From: Halorarum halophilum
Lineage (GTDB): Archaea > Halobacteriota > Halobacteria > Halobacteriales > Haloferacaceae
NCBI RefSeq assembly: GCF_013401515.1
Contig: NZ_CP058529.1
Coordinates: 3,534,001-3,598,000, forward strand
Length of the DNA stretch: 64,000 nt
Direction: 5' to 3'
The notes beneath the pieces are model-generated. The model saw only the letters and a program-made list of their open reading frames with translations, was not told the DNA's origin and made no database searches. The translations under genes were made by a program, and so were the position numbers. Shown piece after piece: positions 1 through 8,965 of the stretch (the stretch's first letter is position 1; every line of letters starts with the position of its first letter).

Positions 1-147
1 ACCAGCGGCACGATGAGCCCGACCCTCGGCAAGCCCGTCGCGCTCGGCTACCTCCGGACCGACCTCACCGAGCCCGGCACGGCCGTCGACGTCGTCGTCC
101 GGGGCGAGCCGAAGCGCGCGGAAGTAGTGGCCACGCCGTTCGAGTGA
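1..147 (+). CDS. gcvT: Aminomethyltransferase (glycine cleavage T protein), C-terminal end
   Basis: The last 48 codons of a gene that begins before the window. The peptide runs from TSGTMSPTLGKPVALGYL to a short charged tail. It matches the C-terminal barrel of GcvT, where a TSG-xxSP-LxxxIALGY segment is typical. T protein takes the aminomethyl group from lipoyl-GcvH, releases ammonia and gives methylene-tetrahydrofolate (or an archaeal pterin equivalent). gcvH, gcvPA and gcvPB follow on the same strand, which supports the call. The truncation is only the window edge. Confidence 0.88.
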   Translation, partial: TSGTMSPTLGKPVALGYLRTDLTEPGTAVDVVVRGEPKRAEVVATPFE

Positions 148-227
148 CGCCGCTCCCTCGGTGACGTCGCGCCCGCGGTGACGCGGGAAAGCAAACTCGT
201 CATGTACCCGTGCCGAGCACGCCGACC

Positions 228-641
228 ATGGAGTACGACCACGCCGACCCCGAGCATGCGGGACGGCTCCACCACGTCGAACTGTACGCGTCGGACCTCG
301 ACGCGTCGGTCGACTTCTGGGGGTGGCTGCTCGGCGAACTCGGCTACGAACCCAAGAACGAGTGGGACGCCGGCCGCTCGTGGGTCAACGGACCGACGTA
401 CGTCGTGCTCGCGCGGGCCGACGAGTCGGATCTCCCCTTCGACCGGCGGGCCGCCGGGCTGAACCACCTCGCGTTCCACGCCGCCTCGCGCGAGCAGGTC
501 GACGAACTCACCGCGGGCGTCCGCGAGCGCGACGACGCGTCGGTGCTGTACGAGGATCGCCACCCGTTCGCCGGCGGCTACTACGCCCTCTACTGTGAGG
601 ACCCGGAGGGCCTCAAGGTCGAAGTGGTCGGACCAGAGTGA
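228..641 (+). CDS. VOC (glyoxalase/bleomycin resistance) family protein
   Basis: A 137-residue single-domain vicinal oxygen chelate protein. Near the N-terminus GRLHHVELYASDLDASVDFW gives the first beta-alpha-beta unit. GLNHLAFHA and YALYCEDPEGLKVEVV give the second, with metal-ligand candidates His (HHVEL), His (NHLAF) and Glu (VEVV). Substrate cannot be told from sequence; the family covers lyases, dioxygenases and epimerases. It lies between gcvT and gcvH on the same strand, which may only be positional. I start it at ATG 228; an in-frame GTG at 210 would add six residues. Confidence 0.85.
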   Translation: MEYDHADPEHAGRLHHVELYASDLDASVDFWGWLLGELGYEPKNEWDAGRSWVNGPTYVVLARADESDLPFDRRAAGLNHLAFHAASREQVDELTAGVRERDDASVLYEDRHPFAGGYYALYCEDPEGLKVEVVGPE

Positions 642-721
642 CGGGACGCGTCCCGGGCTGACCGTCCGGACAACTCGGGCACCTCCTCCGCGTGCCGTCT
701 GACTCGCCGAAAGGGTGGGGC

Positions 722-726
722 TTTTT
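722..726 (+). terminator. T5 tract between VOC gene and gcvH
   Basis: A run of five T residues follows a GC-rich stretch 81 bases past the VOC stop and 36 bases before gcvH. Archaeal termination often uses such U-tracts. It might separate gcvT-VOC transcription from gcvH. This is weak evidence from composition alone. Confidence 0.25.
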
Positions 727-761
727 GCTCCACTCTCGGTAACCTTCGGCAACACCTCACC

Positions 762-1142
762 ATGAGCTTCGACGTACCCGACGGAAACCGCTACCGCGAG
801 TCGCACGAGTGGATCTCGACCGAGGCGCCCCACCGCGTCGGCATCACCGACTTCGCCCAGGACGAACTCGGCGACGTCGTGTTCGTCGAACTGCCAGACG
901 TCGGCGACACGGTCGAGGCCGGCGAAGAGTTCGGCGTCGTCGAGTCCATCAAGGCCGTCTCGGACCTGTACGCTCCCGTCAGTGGCGAGGTGACGGCCGT
1001 CAACGAGGACCTGTTCGACCGGCCGGAACTGGTGAACGAGGAGCCGTTCGGCGACGGCTGGATGCTGGAGGTCGAACCCTCGGACGAGGACGACCTCGAC
1101 GCGCTCCTCCCTCCGGAGGACTACCGGGACCAAATCGAGTAA
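762..1142 (+). CDS. gcvH: Glycine cleavage system H protein
   Basis: At 126 residues it has the usual H-protein length. It carries the lipoyl-attachment motif [18 protein letters not shown] with the modified lysine near residue 64, preceded by the typical HEW and [15 protein letters not shown] segments. Lipoylated H protein shuttles the aminomethyl arm between P, T and L proteins in the cytoplasm. It sits between gcvT and the split P-protein genes. No lipoate ligase or L protein gene is visible in the window. Confidence 0.97.
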   Translation: MSFDVPDGNRYRESHEWISTEAPHRVGITDFAQDELGDVVFVELPDVGDTVEAGEEFGVVESIKAVSDLYAPVSGEVTAVNEDLFDRPELVNEEPFGDGWMLEVEPSDEDDLDALLPPEDYRDQIE

Positions 1143-1218
1143 CCGCGGACGGACGATTCCATCCGGGGGTCGCCCGCGGATTCTCACGGGGCGTCACCAG
1201 CCCCGTGGCGCGACTGAA

Positions 1219-2274
1219 CTAGTCAGTGTGACCGTCGTCGCGACTCGCCTCCACCGAATCGGGACGGATCGGATCGATCCCCCGCGACGGGCCGTTTCGT
1301 TCGTCGACGAGCGGTAGGGCGCGGAGCTGTTCGGCGTTGAGATCGGAGATGAGCGTGCTGCGCGCGGAGTGTGCTCGCCCCTCGTCGTACGACTCCTCGA
1401 CGTCCGCCCTGGTCGCGGTGGTCCGACACCGCACCGTCGTGCCGGTCAAATCGATCTCCAGCAGGAGGTACGACTGGGGGAACGAGGCGAGCGACGGCGA
1501 GATCAGGCCCCGGACGCCGCGCGGGCGTGTGAGCGACAGCAGGTGGACGTGCCCCGAGAGGTGGAGGGGAACGTCGTGGGCGGCGAGGACGTCCACCAGG
1601 GCGTCGGCGTTCCCGACCGGCGGGTGGGGCGCCCACCCGTCGCTTCCGATGTGCTCCACGAGCCCCGGCAGGTTGTGGTGGGACACGACGATCGGGTCGG
1701 TCGTCCCCGGTAACGTCGCCTCCAGCCAGTCGAGCTGGTCCTCGGAGACGACGTCCAGTTCCGGATCGTCCCCCTCCGTCTCCGCCGGACTCATCGCGCT
1801 GTTCAGGCCGATGACGTCGAGCCCGTCGAGGCGGAGGTGGACGGGGAAGCCGTCGTCGGTGAAACGCTCCGCGAACGCCGAGACGGGGAACTCCTTCACG
1901 TCGTGGTTACCGGGGACCGCGAGAACCGGGATGTCGACGTCATCGAGCGCCGCCTCGATCCAGTCGAGGTTCTCCTCCTCGCCGTCCTTCGTGAGATCGC
2001 CCGAGAGGAGGAGGGCGTCGACCCCCAGCGCCTCGACCTCCGCCAGCGTGGCGCGGAAGCGGTCGCGGGTCCGGTGGAGCATCTTCCACGTCCCGTGCTC
2101 GTCGCCGGCGACGTGTGGATCGGAGACGACGGCGAGACGCAGGGGGACCGCGCTCCGCGGTCGATCGAAGCGCGCGGCGTGCTGTTCGTCGGTCGTGAGG
2201 GCGTCGTAGGCGACGTCGTGGGGCGTTTCGTCCTCGGCGAACGAGTGTCGGTCGGCGAGTTCCCGGGCGTTCAT
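1219..2274 (-). CDS. Metallophosphoesterase (calcineurin-like)
   Basis: 351 residues. The full set of binuclear metal motifs is visible in order: SDPHVAG (about residue 51), SGDLTKDG (about 95), GNHDVKEF (about 121), SHHNLPG (about 197) and GHVHLLS (about 240). This is the 3',5'-cyclic nucleotide phosphodiesterase-like branch of calcineurin-like enzymes; the substrate is unknown. The gene runs against the gcv genes and separates gcvH from gcvPA. Its start faces an A/T-rich promoter zone at 2297-2350. Confidence 0.88.
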   Translation of the reverse strand: MNARELADRHSFAEDETPHDVAYDALTTDEQHAARFDRPRSAVPLRLAVVSDPHVAGDEHGTWKMLHRTRDRFRATLAEVEALGVDALLLSGDLTKDGEEENLDWIEAALDDVDIPVLAVPGNHDVKEFPVSAFAERFTDDGFPVHLRLDGLDVIGLNSAMSPAETEGDDPELDVVSEDQLDWLEATLPGTTDPIVVSHHNLPGLVEHIGSDGWAPHPPVGNADALVDVLAAHDVPLHLSGHVHLLSLTRPRGVRGLISPSLASFPQSYLLLEIDLTGTTVRCRTTATRADVEESYDEGRAHSARSTLISDLNAEQLRALPLVDERNGPSRGIDPIRPDSVEASRDDGHTD

Positions 2275-2294
2275 TCCTACCGTCCTCTTGCCAC

Positions 2295-2350
2295 CGGTGA
2301 GTATATAAGAGCAACGGCAAAAATATTGTTATACTCTATAATCTATATAT
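2295..2350. promoter_or_regulatory. A/T-rich divergent promoter region
   Basis: A sharply A/T-rich island with repeated TATA-like stretches (GTATATAAGAG, ATAATCTATATATTT) lies just upstream of the phosphoesterase start at 2274 on the minus strand. The distance of 25-35 bases fits a TATA box for a near-leaderless transcript. gcvPA starts about 190 bases away on the other side, so a role in its transcription is possible but less clear. Confidence 0.55.
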
Positions 2351-2540
2351 TTCCTGGGCGTCGGGGGCAGACTGACTAGTCGGTCGCCCGGACCCTTCAC
2401 GGAAACCGTCTGCTCTCCGGCACGGCGAACCGGGAGCGAACGACTCTTGACCGCCCGCTCGTTGGCACACTCATGGACAGGCGTGCACGCGATTCGGGTC
2501 TCGGGTGGCACGAACGTGACGATGGAGGGTTCCCCAAGCG

Positions 2541-3875
2541 ATGAGCGGACGGTCCGAGGGCACACCCTTCGCCCCGCACACGGCGGAGACGACCGCGGAG
2601 ATGCTCGCGGCGGTCGGCGTCGACGAGGAGGCCGAACTGTTCGACATCCCCGACGCGGTCGCCTTCGACGGCGAGTTCGGCATCCCGGCCAGGAGCGAAC
2701 GCGAGGTCATCGGTGACCTCCGGGACACGTTCGCGCGCAACGACGACCTCACCGAGTTCCTCGGTCGGGGTCACTACGGCCACTACGTCCCCGCGCTGGT
2801 AGACGACCTCTCGTCGCGTTCCGAGTTCCTCACGAGCTACACGCAGTACCAGCCGGAGATCACCCAGGGGTTCCTCCAGGCGCTGTTCGAGTACCAGTCG
2901 ATGCTCGTCGAACTGACGGGCCTGCCGGTCGCCAACTGTTCGATGTACGACGCGGCGACGGCGCTCGCGGAGGCCGCGCTGCTCGCCGACCGCGTCCGCT
3001 CGACCAGCGGCGAGACGGTGCTCGTCCCCGAGGACCTCCGGGACGGCAAGCGCTCCACGCTCGACAACTACGTCGACGGCTCGTCGCTCTCGGTCGCGAC
3101 GTACCCCTACGACGACGGGGTCGTCGACCTCGACGCGCTCCGCGACCGCGTCGACGACGACGTCTGCTACGTCTACGCCGAGAACCCCACCGTCACGGGC
3201 GCCATCGAGGAAAACCTCGCGACTGTCGGCGACGTCGCGGCCGACAACGACGCGCTGTTCTGCGTCGGTAGCGACGTCGTCGCGCTCGGCCTCCTGCGGG
3301 AACCGGCGTCGGCCGGCGCGGACGTCGTCGTCGGCGAGGCGGGCGCGCTCGGCCTCCCGACGGCCTACGGCATGGGGCTCGGGCTGTTCGCCTGCCGCGA
3401 GGAGTACCTCCGGCAGGTGCCGGGTCGGCTCGTCGGCGCGGGCGAGGACGCCGCCGGGATGCGGGCGTACACCCTGACGCTCCAGACGCGCGAACAGCAC
3501 ATCCGAAAGGAGCGAGCCACGTCCAACATCTGCACGAACCAGGCGTGGGTGGCGCTCCGGACCGCGATGCACGTCGCGATGCTCGGCGCGTCGGGGCTCG
3601 CCGACCTCGCGGAGGACTGCGTGCGGAACGCCCGCGACCTCGCTGCCGACCTCGACGACCTCGACGGCGTGACCGCGCCGCTGCACGACCGCCACCACTT
3701 CCGGGAGTTCGCCGTCGGCGTGGACGACGCGCCCGCCGTCGCGGCTGGCCTCCGCGAGCGCGGCTACGCGGTCCACGTGCTCGACGACGGGACGCTCCAG
3801 GTGTGCGTCACCGACCTGAACGCCGGGGAGAGGGACGGGCTGGTCGCGGCGTTCGCGGAGGTGACGGACCGATGA
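2541..3875 (+). CDS. gcvPA: Glycine dehydrogenase (decarboxylating) subunit 1
   Basis: 444 residues, the standard length for the N-terminal half of a split glycine cleavage P protein. Hallmarks include the N-terminal [13 protein letters not shown] region, [14 protein letters not shown], the [26 protein letters not shown] stretch, and [16 protein letters not shown] near residue 320. Both subunits together decarboxylate glycine using PLP bound to the other subunit. A GGAGGG sequence 11 bases before ATG 2541 could serve as ribosome-binding site. It ends 52 bases before gcvPB. Confidence 0.96.
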   Translation: MSGRSEGTPFAPHTAETTAEMLAAVGVDEEAELFDIPDAVAFDGEFGIPARSEREVIGDLRDTFARNDDLTEFLGRGHYGHYVPALVDDLSSRSEFLTSYTQYQPEITQGFLQALFEYQSMLVELTGLPVANCSMYDAATALAEAALLADRVRSTSGETVLVPEDLRDGKRSTLDNYVDGSSLSVATYPYDDGVVDLDALRDRVDDDVCYVYAENPTVTGAIEENLATVGDVAADNDALFCVGSDVVALGLLREPASAGADVVVGEAGALGLPTAYGMGLGLFACREEYLRQVPGRLVGAGEDAAGMRAYTLTLQTREQHIRKERATSNICTNQAWVALRTAMHVAMLGASGLADLAEDCVRNARDLAADLDDLDGVTAPLHDRHHFREFAVGVDDAPAVAAGLRERGYAVHVLDDGTLQVCVTDLNAGERDGLVAAFAEVTDR

Positions 3876-3927
3876 ACTACGTCGGACCACGTCTGACGAG
3901 CTCACGCTCGCCACGGAGGTGGCTCGC

Positions 3928-5364
3928 GTGAACTACGATCAGGCACGCTACGGCGACGACGAGCGCTACGAGCCGCTGCTCTCCGAGAAGGACGGGAAGG
4001 AGGTCGATCCGGGCGAGGGGTCTGTCCTCCCCGACGACCTGACGCGCGACTCGCTGGAACTGCCGGAGCTGTCGGAGCCGGAACTCGCCCGGCACTACAC
4101 CCGGCTCTCGCAGATGAACTGGAGCGTCGAGGCCGGGCCGTACCCGCTCGGCTCGTGCACGATGAAGTACAACCCCTCGTTCACCGACGTCGTCGCGGCC
4201 GACCCGAACGCCGCCGTCCACCCCGACCGCGACCCAGCGACGGTGCAGGGGAACCTGGAACTCCTTCACGGCCTCCAGGGGTACCTCGCGGACATCGGCG
4301 GGATGGACGCGGTGACGCTCCAGCCGCCGGCGGGCGCTGCCGGCGAGTTCGCCGGCATCACCGTCGCGAAGGCGTACCACGAGGCGAACGGCGACGACCG
4401 GAGCGAGGTCATCGTCCCGGCCTCGGCCCACGGTACCAACTTCGCCACGGCCGCGATGGCCGGCTACGACGTGGTCGAGCTCCCCTCGGACGAGGACGGC
4501 CGCGTCGACGTGGAGGCGCTGGAGGCCGCAGTCTCGGAGGACACGGCAGCGCTGATGCTTACGAACCCGAACACGGTGGGCCTGTTCGAGCGCGACATCG
4601 AGGAGATCGCGACGGTCGTCCACGACGCTGGCGGCCTGCTCTACTACGACGGCGCGAACCTCAACGCGCTGCTCGGCCGCGCCCGTCCCGGCGACATGGG
4701 CTTCGACATCATGCACTACAACGTCCACAAGACGTTCGCCACGCCCCACGGCGGCGGCGGTCCGGGCGCCGGGCCGGTCGGCGTCACCGGGGAACTCGCC
4801 GAGTTCCTCCCCCGGCCGCAAGTGCGGGAAGCCCCCGACGGCGACGGCTACGAGCTTTTCGATCCGGAGCGCTCCGTCGGGAAGGTCCACGGCTTCCTCG
4901 GCAACTGGCTGGTGCTCGTCAGGGCGTACGCGTACATCCACCGCCTCGGCGACCAGGGCCTGCTCGACGCCTCCGCGAAGGCGGTCCTGAACGCGAACTA
5001 CCTCGCGGAGCGGGTCGAGTTCGACGTGCCGTACGGCCCGTTCCACCACGAGTTCGCCGCGACCTCGGGCGACCGCGACGCGGCCGACGTGGCAAAGCGG
5101 ATGCTCGATTACGGCGTCCACCCGCCGACGACGAAGTGGCCCGAGATGGTGCCCGAGGCGATGCTTACCGAGCCCACCGAGGCCGAGAGCAAGTCCTCGC
5201 TCGACGACCTCGCGGCGGCGTTCAATGCGGCGGCCGCCGACTCGGTCGAGGAGCTGGAGACGGCGCCCTCGAAGACCACGGCCCGCCGCATCGACCAGGC
5301 GGACGCCGCCCGGAACCCGCGGCTCTCCTGGCAGGCGCTGGGCGAGTCGCCGGACGACTCGTAG
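3928..5364 (+). CDS. gcvPB: Glycine dehydrogenase (decarboxylating) subunit 2
   Basis: 478 residues carrying the PLP half of the split P protein. PLP lysine is in HYNVHKTFATPHGGGGPGAG, near residue 268. The substrate-pocket segment PLGSCTMKYNP near the N-terminus is also typical. I place the start at GTG 3928 (MNYDQARYGDD) because a good GGAGGT (3915-3920) sits seven bases upstream. An earlier in-frame GTG at 3919 overlaps that site. Transcribed with gcvPA. Confidence 0.96.
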   Translation: MNYDQARYGDDERYEPLLSEKDGKEVDPGEGSVLPDDLTRDSLELPELSEPELARHYTRLSQMNWSVEAGPYPLGSCTMKYNPSFTDVVAADPNAAVHPDRDPATVQGNLELLHGLQGYLADIGGMDAVTLQPPAGAAGEFAGITVAKAYHEANGDDRSEVIVPASAHGTNFATAAMAGYDVVELPSDEDGRVDVEALEAAVSEDTAALMLTNPNTVGLFERDIEEIATVVHDAGGLLYYDGANLNALLGRARPGDMGFDIMHYNVHKTFATPHGGGGPGAGPVGVTGELAEFLPRPQVREAPDGDGYELFDPERSVGKVHGFLGNWLVLVRAYAYIHRLGDQGLLDASAKAVLNANYLAERVEFDVPYGPFHHEFAATSGDRDAADVAKRMLDYGVHPPTTKWPEMVPEAMLTEPTEAESKSSLDDLAAAFNAAAADSVEELETAPSKTTARRIDQADAARNPRLSWQALGESPDDS

Positions 5365-5403
5365 CGAGCGGGACATTCGAGCCCCGCGACCGCCGGGTCG
5401 CGG

Positions 5404-5919
5404 TCACTCCTCCCCCTCGAGCTTCCTCCGCTCGCGCAGCTCGTTCGAGAGCGACGTCGCCGTCTCCCGGTCGGCGTAGAGGTAGTACGCGCGGTCGTCG
5501 GTGGCGAGGCGGAGGCGGACCAGCGGGTCCGTCGCGACCACCTCGTTCGCGTACCGGGAGAGGCCGGAGGGCGGGGCGACGTCGCCGTCGGTCAGCCGAC
5601 GCGCCAGGGCGGCCCCGCCCGATAGCACGATGGTCGCGCCGAGGACGACGAGGTCGACGGCGATGCGGGCCTCCCCGTGCTCGTCGCGGACGGGGACCGA
5701 ATCGACGGCGCGAAGGTCCTCGTATCTGATCGCCGTCCGCCCCTCGTCGCCCGAGAGCGTCAGCCCCCTCGGCCCGAGCGTCGCGCGGGTCCACGGGGTG
5801 CCGAAGGGTCCCGGCGCGGCGAGTCGGTACGACTCGCCGTCCAGGTCCGTCGGCCCGTCGTCGCGGCCGGGTCGGGAGTCGGTCACGCTCGAAACCCGGT
5901 GCGCCATCGCCGTAGGCAT
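5404..5919 (-). CDS. Conserved-looking hypothetical protein
   Basis: 171 residues, or 167 from the second ATG at 5907. I do not recognise the family. A short disordered N-terminus is followed by a beta-rich stretch (TLGPRGLTLSGDEGRTAIRYEDLRAVDSV) that reads like a small PH-like or CheF-like sheet. One hydrophobic segment (AVDLVVLGATIVLSGGAALA) may be a buried helix or a membrane helix. The C-terminus is charged (SLSNELRERRKLEGEE). It is convergent with gcvPB and divergent from the isocitrate lyase operon. Confidence 0.6.
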   Translation of the reverse strand: MPTAMAHRVSSVTDSRPGRDDGPTDLDGESYRLAAPGPFGTPWTRATLGPRGLTLSGDEGRTAIRYEDLRAVDSVPVRDEHGEARIAVDLVVLGATIVLSGGAALARRLTDGDVAPPSGLSRYANEVVATDPLVRLRLATDDRAYYLYADRETATSLSNELRERRKLEGEE

Positions 5920-6034
5920 TGCTCCCGGAGAGCCCGGACGCGACGCGTAGTCGGAACGCGGGTTGCCGACCGCGTCTAACGTCGATTTCGACTGCTTGAC
6001 CGTGGTACGCCATAGCGCCCCATTTTAATGCCCT

Positions 6035-6090
6035 TCGAGCCCGAAAACGAATTAAAGAATATTATCATTATAGTTCATTAACTTTATGTC
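6035..6090 (+). promoter_or_regulatory. A/T-rich promoter region of the isocitrate lyase operon
   Basis: A strikingly A/T-rich block (GAATTAAAGAATATTATCAT, then CATTAACTTTATG) stands out in otherwise GC-rich sequence. It precedes the first mini-gene by about 130 bases, so this transcript probably has a leader, unlike most haloarchaeal messages. The leader (about 6090-6213) shows no clear riboswitch fold that I can recognise by eye. Confidence 0.45.
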
Positions 6091-6213
6091 CCTCTTCCCG
6101 GTTTGCCAGGACGAGGTGCCACAGATGGGCGTACACCACCGATCCGCCGACGGACGCACCGCGCACCCGACCACACGCGAACCACGCGACCCACCGATAC
6201 CACCCACACGAGA

Positions 6214-6342
6214 ATGCAGTTGACCTTCGACCCGAACCCGGACACCGACCTGGACCGCATCGACGACCGAGAGCTGAGCCTATTCGACACGGCTCGAAGC
6301 GGCCGCCGACCCGCCGCTCCGACGCGCGGGGGTTCCCAATGA
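6214..6342 (+). CDS. 42-residue mini-protein, first gene of the isocitrate lyase operon
   Basis: A short gene starting at ATG 6214 with an acidic N-terminal half ([24 protein letters not shown]) and a basic tail. Its stop codon shares bases with the start of the next mini-gene (ATGA at 6339-6342). That coupling, the lack of gaps and the acidic composition argue for real translation. Function unknown. The open frame extends upstream to 6103, but that part is arginine/threonine-rich and lacks haloarchaeal character. Confidence 0.5.
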   Translation: MQLTFDPNPDTDLDRIDDRELSLFDTARSGRRPAAPTRGGSQ

Positions 6343-6500
6343 GCCGACGACCCCGCCGGCGCATCGACCCGACGCCCGCTTCCCGCGACGAGACCGACGC
6401 CCCGCTGGTCCCCGATCTCGGCCGCCGCGGGCACACGACCGAGCGCGGTCCGCGCCGCCCGGACCCGTTCGAACTCGAACTCATGGAGGACTCCGAATGA
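6339..6500 (+). CDS. 53-residue mini-protein coupled to isocitrate lyase
   Basis: The frame opens in the ATGA overlap with the preceding mini-gene and closes in a second ATGA overlap (6497-6500) with isocitrate lyase. The product is arginine-rich at its N-terminus and ends in an acidic, helix-prone stretch ([12 protein letters not shown]). I recognise no family. Two successive four-base overlaps make it likely that ribosomes pass through both mini-genes into the enzyme gene. It could set expression stoichiometry or encode a small partner; both are inference. Confidence 0.55.
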   Translation: MSRRPRRRIDPTPASRDETDAPLVPDLGRRGHTTERGPRRPDPFELELMEDSE

Positions 6501-7561
6501 ACCCCACAGAACTCGACACCGATCCGTACGTCCGCGACATCGACAACCGGAAGGGCCGCGAGCTGCGCGACCTCCTCGACGATCAGGAGTTCGTCTTCGC
6601 GCCCGGCCTGTACCACGCGCTCGACGCCCGCCTCGCCGAGATGGCGGGGCTCGACGCCGCCTACATGAGCGGCTACTCGACCGTGCTCGGCCAGTTTGGC
6701 TTCCCGGACCTCGAGATGGTGACGATGACCGAGATGGTCGAGAACGCCAAGCGCATCGTCGAGGCGACGTCGCTCCCCGTCATCGCCGACTGCGACACCG
6801 GCTACGGCGGGACCCACAACGTCCGCCGGGCCGTGCGCGAGTACGAGAAGGCCGGCGTCGCCGCCGTCCACATCGAGGACCAGACGACGCCCAAGCGCTG
6901 CGGCCACATCGCGGGCAAGAAGATCGTCCCCCGGGAGCAGGCCCGTTCCCGGTTCGAGGCCGCCGTCGACGCCCGGCAGTCCGAGGACACGGTCGTCATC
7001 GCCCGCACCGACGCCTACGGCTCGGCGAACGGCGACTGGGAGGAGCACCTCGAACGCGGCCGCATCTACTCGGACGCCGGCGTCGACCTGGTGTGGCCCG
7101 AGATGCCCGACCCGTCCCGCGATGACGCCGTCGAGTACGCCGAGACGATCCACGAGACGCACCCGGACCAGAAGCTCGCGTTCAACTACTCCTCGTCGTT
7201 CGCGTGGAGCGAGGAGGAGGATCCGCTGACGTTCCGGGAGCTGGGCGATCTGGGGTACAAGTACATCTTCATCACGCTGTTCGGGCTCCACTCGGGCGCC
7301 CACAGCGTGTACGAGGACTTCGCGAAGCTCGCGGAGGCGGACGAGGAGGCGCAGTTCGACCTCGAGGGGCGATACCTCGGCCACGAGACCGAGAGCCACC
7401 ACGAGCTCTCCTTCGTCGACCGCTTCCAGGACATCGAGACGCGGTTCGACCCCGAGGCGCGCGAGCGCATCGAGTCCTCGGAGGGGTTCAGCGAGGACCG
7501 GTCGGACCCCATCTCCTCCGAGAGCGAGGAGGAGCCGGTTCCTTCGGAGACGGACGACTGA
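6497..7561 (+). CDS. aceA: Isocitrate lyase
   Basis: 354 residues of the ICL/PEP mutase TIM-barrel superfamily. Visible marks are the metal-site segment [11 protein letters not shown], the catalytic loop [13 protein letters not shown] around residues 131-143 (K[KR]CGH signature with the active-site cysteine), and FNYSSSFAW near the C-terminal third. Isocitrate lyase splits isocitrate to glyoxylate and succinate in the glyoxylate bypass. Malate synthase is not in the window. The last 50 residues are acidic and probably disordered. A 2-methylisocitrate lyase role cannot be ruled out. Confidence 0.93.
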   Translation: MNPTELDTDPYVRDIDNRKGRELRDLLDDQEFVFAPGLYHALDARLAEMAGLDAAYMSGYSTVLGQFGFPDLEMVTMTEMVENAKRIVEATSLPVIADCDTGYGGTHNVRRAVREYEKAGVAAVHIEDQTTPKRCGHIAGKKIVPREQARSRFEAAVDARQSEDTVVIARTDAYGSANGDWEEHLERGRIYSDAGVDLVWPEMPDPSRDDAVEYAETIHETHPDQKLAFNYSSSFAWSEEEDPLTFRELGDLGYKYIFITLFGLHSGAHSVYEDFAKLAEADEEAQFDLEGRYLGHETESHHELSFVDRFQDIETRFDPEARERIESSEGFSEDRSDPISSESEEEPVPSETDD

Positions 7562-7795
7562 GCCGCGGTCGGAGACGGTGAGGCTCCCACCGGTAACGAG
7601 CGGGCGAGGGCGCCGGCCATCAGGTCGGCGTTCTCGCGCCGGATCACTCCGTTCCGAGAACTCCATTCCGTCACCGCTCCCTTCGAACGTTGACGATCCG
7701 GTTCTTCGTCCGACTCGAGCCTGAAATGCTCGATCGAGTCGGGGAACGGAGTACTGCACCGGTCAGCAATCTACCCAGTACCCGTTAAGAACCGC

Positions 7796-7814
7796 GTGCT
7801 GAATACAGAGAATG
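7796..7814 (+). repeat. Degenerate repeat copy A (GTGCTGAATACAGAGAATG)
   Basis: 19 bases matching the copy at 9227-9245 at 17 positions in the same orientation. They also match the inverted copy at 9175-9189 at 13 of 15 positions. The three copies bracket the lipoprotein gene. Confidence 0.45.
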
Positions 7815-8180
7815 TATGCAGTAGACGGTCGTCGTTCGCTTCCGGCTATCAGCGACGAATCTGCTGCTAAGAAGAAACTGCGAACTTACTGTAGCGAGCT
7901 CAGGGATCATGCTATAGCCAACCGGATGTGACCGAGAGATGGAGTACGAATCTCGGTAGTCCCCATACCGCACGATAACTGGCGTCAGCTCCAGAGGAGA
8001 CAGATCAGGGCAGTATGTTTACATCCCAGTCCTCCCATCCGGTTCCCTTCCTCGCCATCGGAACCTGCATCGTTCCACCGCACGAAGTTCGGCATTCGAA
8101 ACTACTGGGTCGAGCGGGGAGGTGACTCAGAGATTCGGAGAGGGGTTCGGCACAGCCATCTGAGAGTCCTCTTAGGAAGT

Positions 8181-8190
8181 GTATAAGAAA
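8181..8190 (+). promoter_or_regulatory. TATA box of the lipoprotein gene
   Basis: GTATAAGAAA lies 26 bases ahead of about position 8210, where transcription would begin. That makes ATG 8216 the likely leaderless start. The ATG at 8204 would lie upstream of the transcript. Confidence 0.5.
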
Positions 8191-8215
8191 ACGCCGAAGG
8201 TACATGGGTCGGGCA

Positions 8216-8887
8216 ATGGGAGAAGTGCTACGGGCAGTCGGTGTCGTCTGTGTTGTTTTACTCGCGGGGTGTGTTGGCTTCGGTGCCAACTCGGAGTCGA
8301 CCCCCACGACGACCGGGGAATCGCCGACGACCACCGCACAGCCGACGACCGAACCAACGTCGGGACCGACGACGGAGACGACCACCACACAACCGACTAC
8401 CGAAACCGCCACGCAGTCGACGACCGAGGCGTGGTCGACGCCACAGCCGCCGAACAAGCCATTCGAGAACAAACTGGAGGAGGGAGTCACGAACCACATC
8501 GAGTCCGTCGAGGTCAGGGACAGCGGCGAGTCCGTCGAGTTACGGATCGCCGCGAACACGTCGCTGCGGAACATCGATCCCCCGGAACACGGCACCGTGC
8601 GCGGCGAGCCGTTCTTCCTCGTATACGCCAACGGTTCACTCACCAACGAGTCGAGGTACGACCCCCGGTTCTACATCGCCACGGGATCGCCCGTCCAGCG
8701 CTCGTCGGAGCTCCGCTTCGAGCAGAACGGGACGTTCACGCTCACCGTCCCCCAGGCCGCGTTCGAGGCGGCCGATACGGAGGCGGGCGAGGTCGAACTC
8801 CTGGTCGTGTTGTTTGACAAGGATTCACAGTGGGACGACGTCTACGGTACCGCGACGGTGAACGCCACATACACGCCCGATGAGTGA
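8216..8887 (+). CDS. Secreted lipoprotein with Thr/Pro linker
   Basis: 223 residues. The N-terminus is a lipoprotein signal (MGEVLRAVGVVCVVLLAGC) with lipobox LAGC. Next comes a threonine/proline/glutamate-rich tether of about 50 residues with repeated TTE and PTT units, likely O-glycosylated. A beta-rich C-terminal domain of about 130 residues carries several NxT/NxS sequons. The domain is not one I recognise; it may be immunoglobulin-like. ATG 8216 is preferred over 8204 from the TATA position. After the TGA stop the same frame stays open to 9112. Confidence 0.8.
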   Translation: MGEVLRAVGVVCVVLLAGCVGFGANSESTPTTTGESPTTTAQPTTEPTSGPTTETTTTQPTTETATQSTTEAWSTPQPPNKPFENKLEEGVTNHIESVEVRDSGESVELRIAANTSLRNIDPPEHGTVRGEPFFLVYANGSLTNESRYDPRFYIATGSPVQRSSELRFEQNGTFTLTVPQAAFEAADTEAGEVELLVVLFDKDSQWDDVYGTATVNATYTPDE

Positions 8888-8965
8888 CCGAGCAGCATCC
8901 AGCGATCCGCTGGTCGTACTCTGATCGTCGGTTCGCTTGAAGCCCGTCTGTCCAGACCAGCGTCG

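Larger units (their letters stand above)
7562..8215. other. Lower-GC intergenic stretch without a convincing gene
   Basis: About 650 bases between isocitrate lyase and a lipoprotein gene. Base composition drops well below the surroundings. Reading frames are short and lack acidic haloarchaeal character. It holds one copy of a degenerate repeat (7796-7814) and the TATA box of the next gene near 8181. It may be the remains of inserted DNA, but I see no transposase remnant. Confidence 0.5.

Noticed and set aside
2397-3914. 505-residue minus-strand frame opposite gcvPA
   Set aside because: Arginine/valine-rich mirror of a well-conserved plus-strand enzyme; no family motifs, common in high-GC DNA.
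6103-6213. N-terminal extension of the first mini-gene
   Set aside because: Arg/Thr-rich, no acidic character and no start signal; it falls in the leader downstream of the A/T-rich promoter.
8005-8646. Long minus-strand frame ending MARKGTGWEDWDVNILP
   Set aside because: It mirrors the Thr-rich linker of the lipoprotein gene; the valine/serine-rich middle is a shadow, and the plus strand has signal peptide, lipobox and TATA box.
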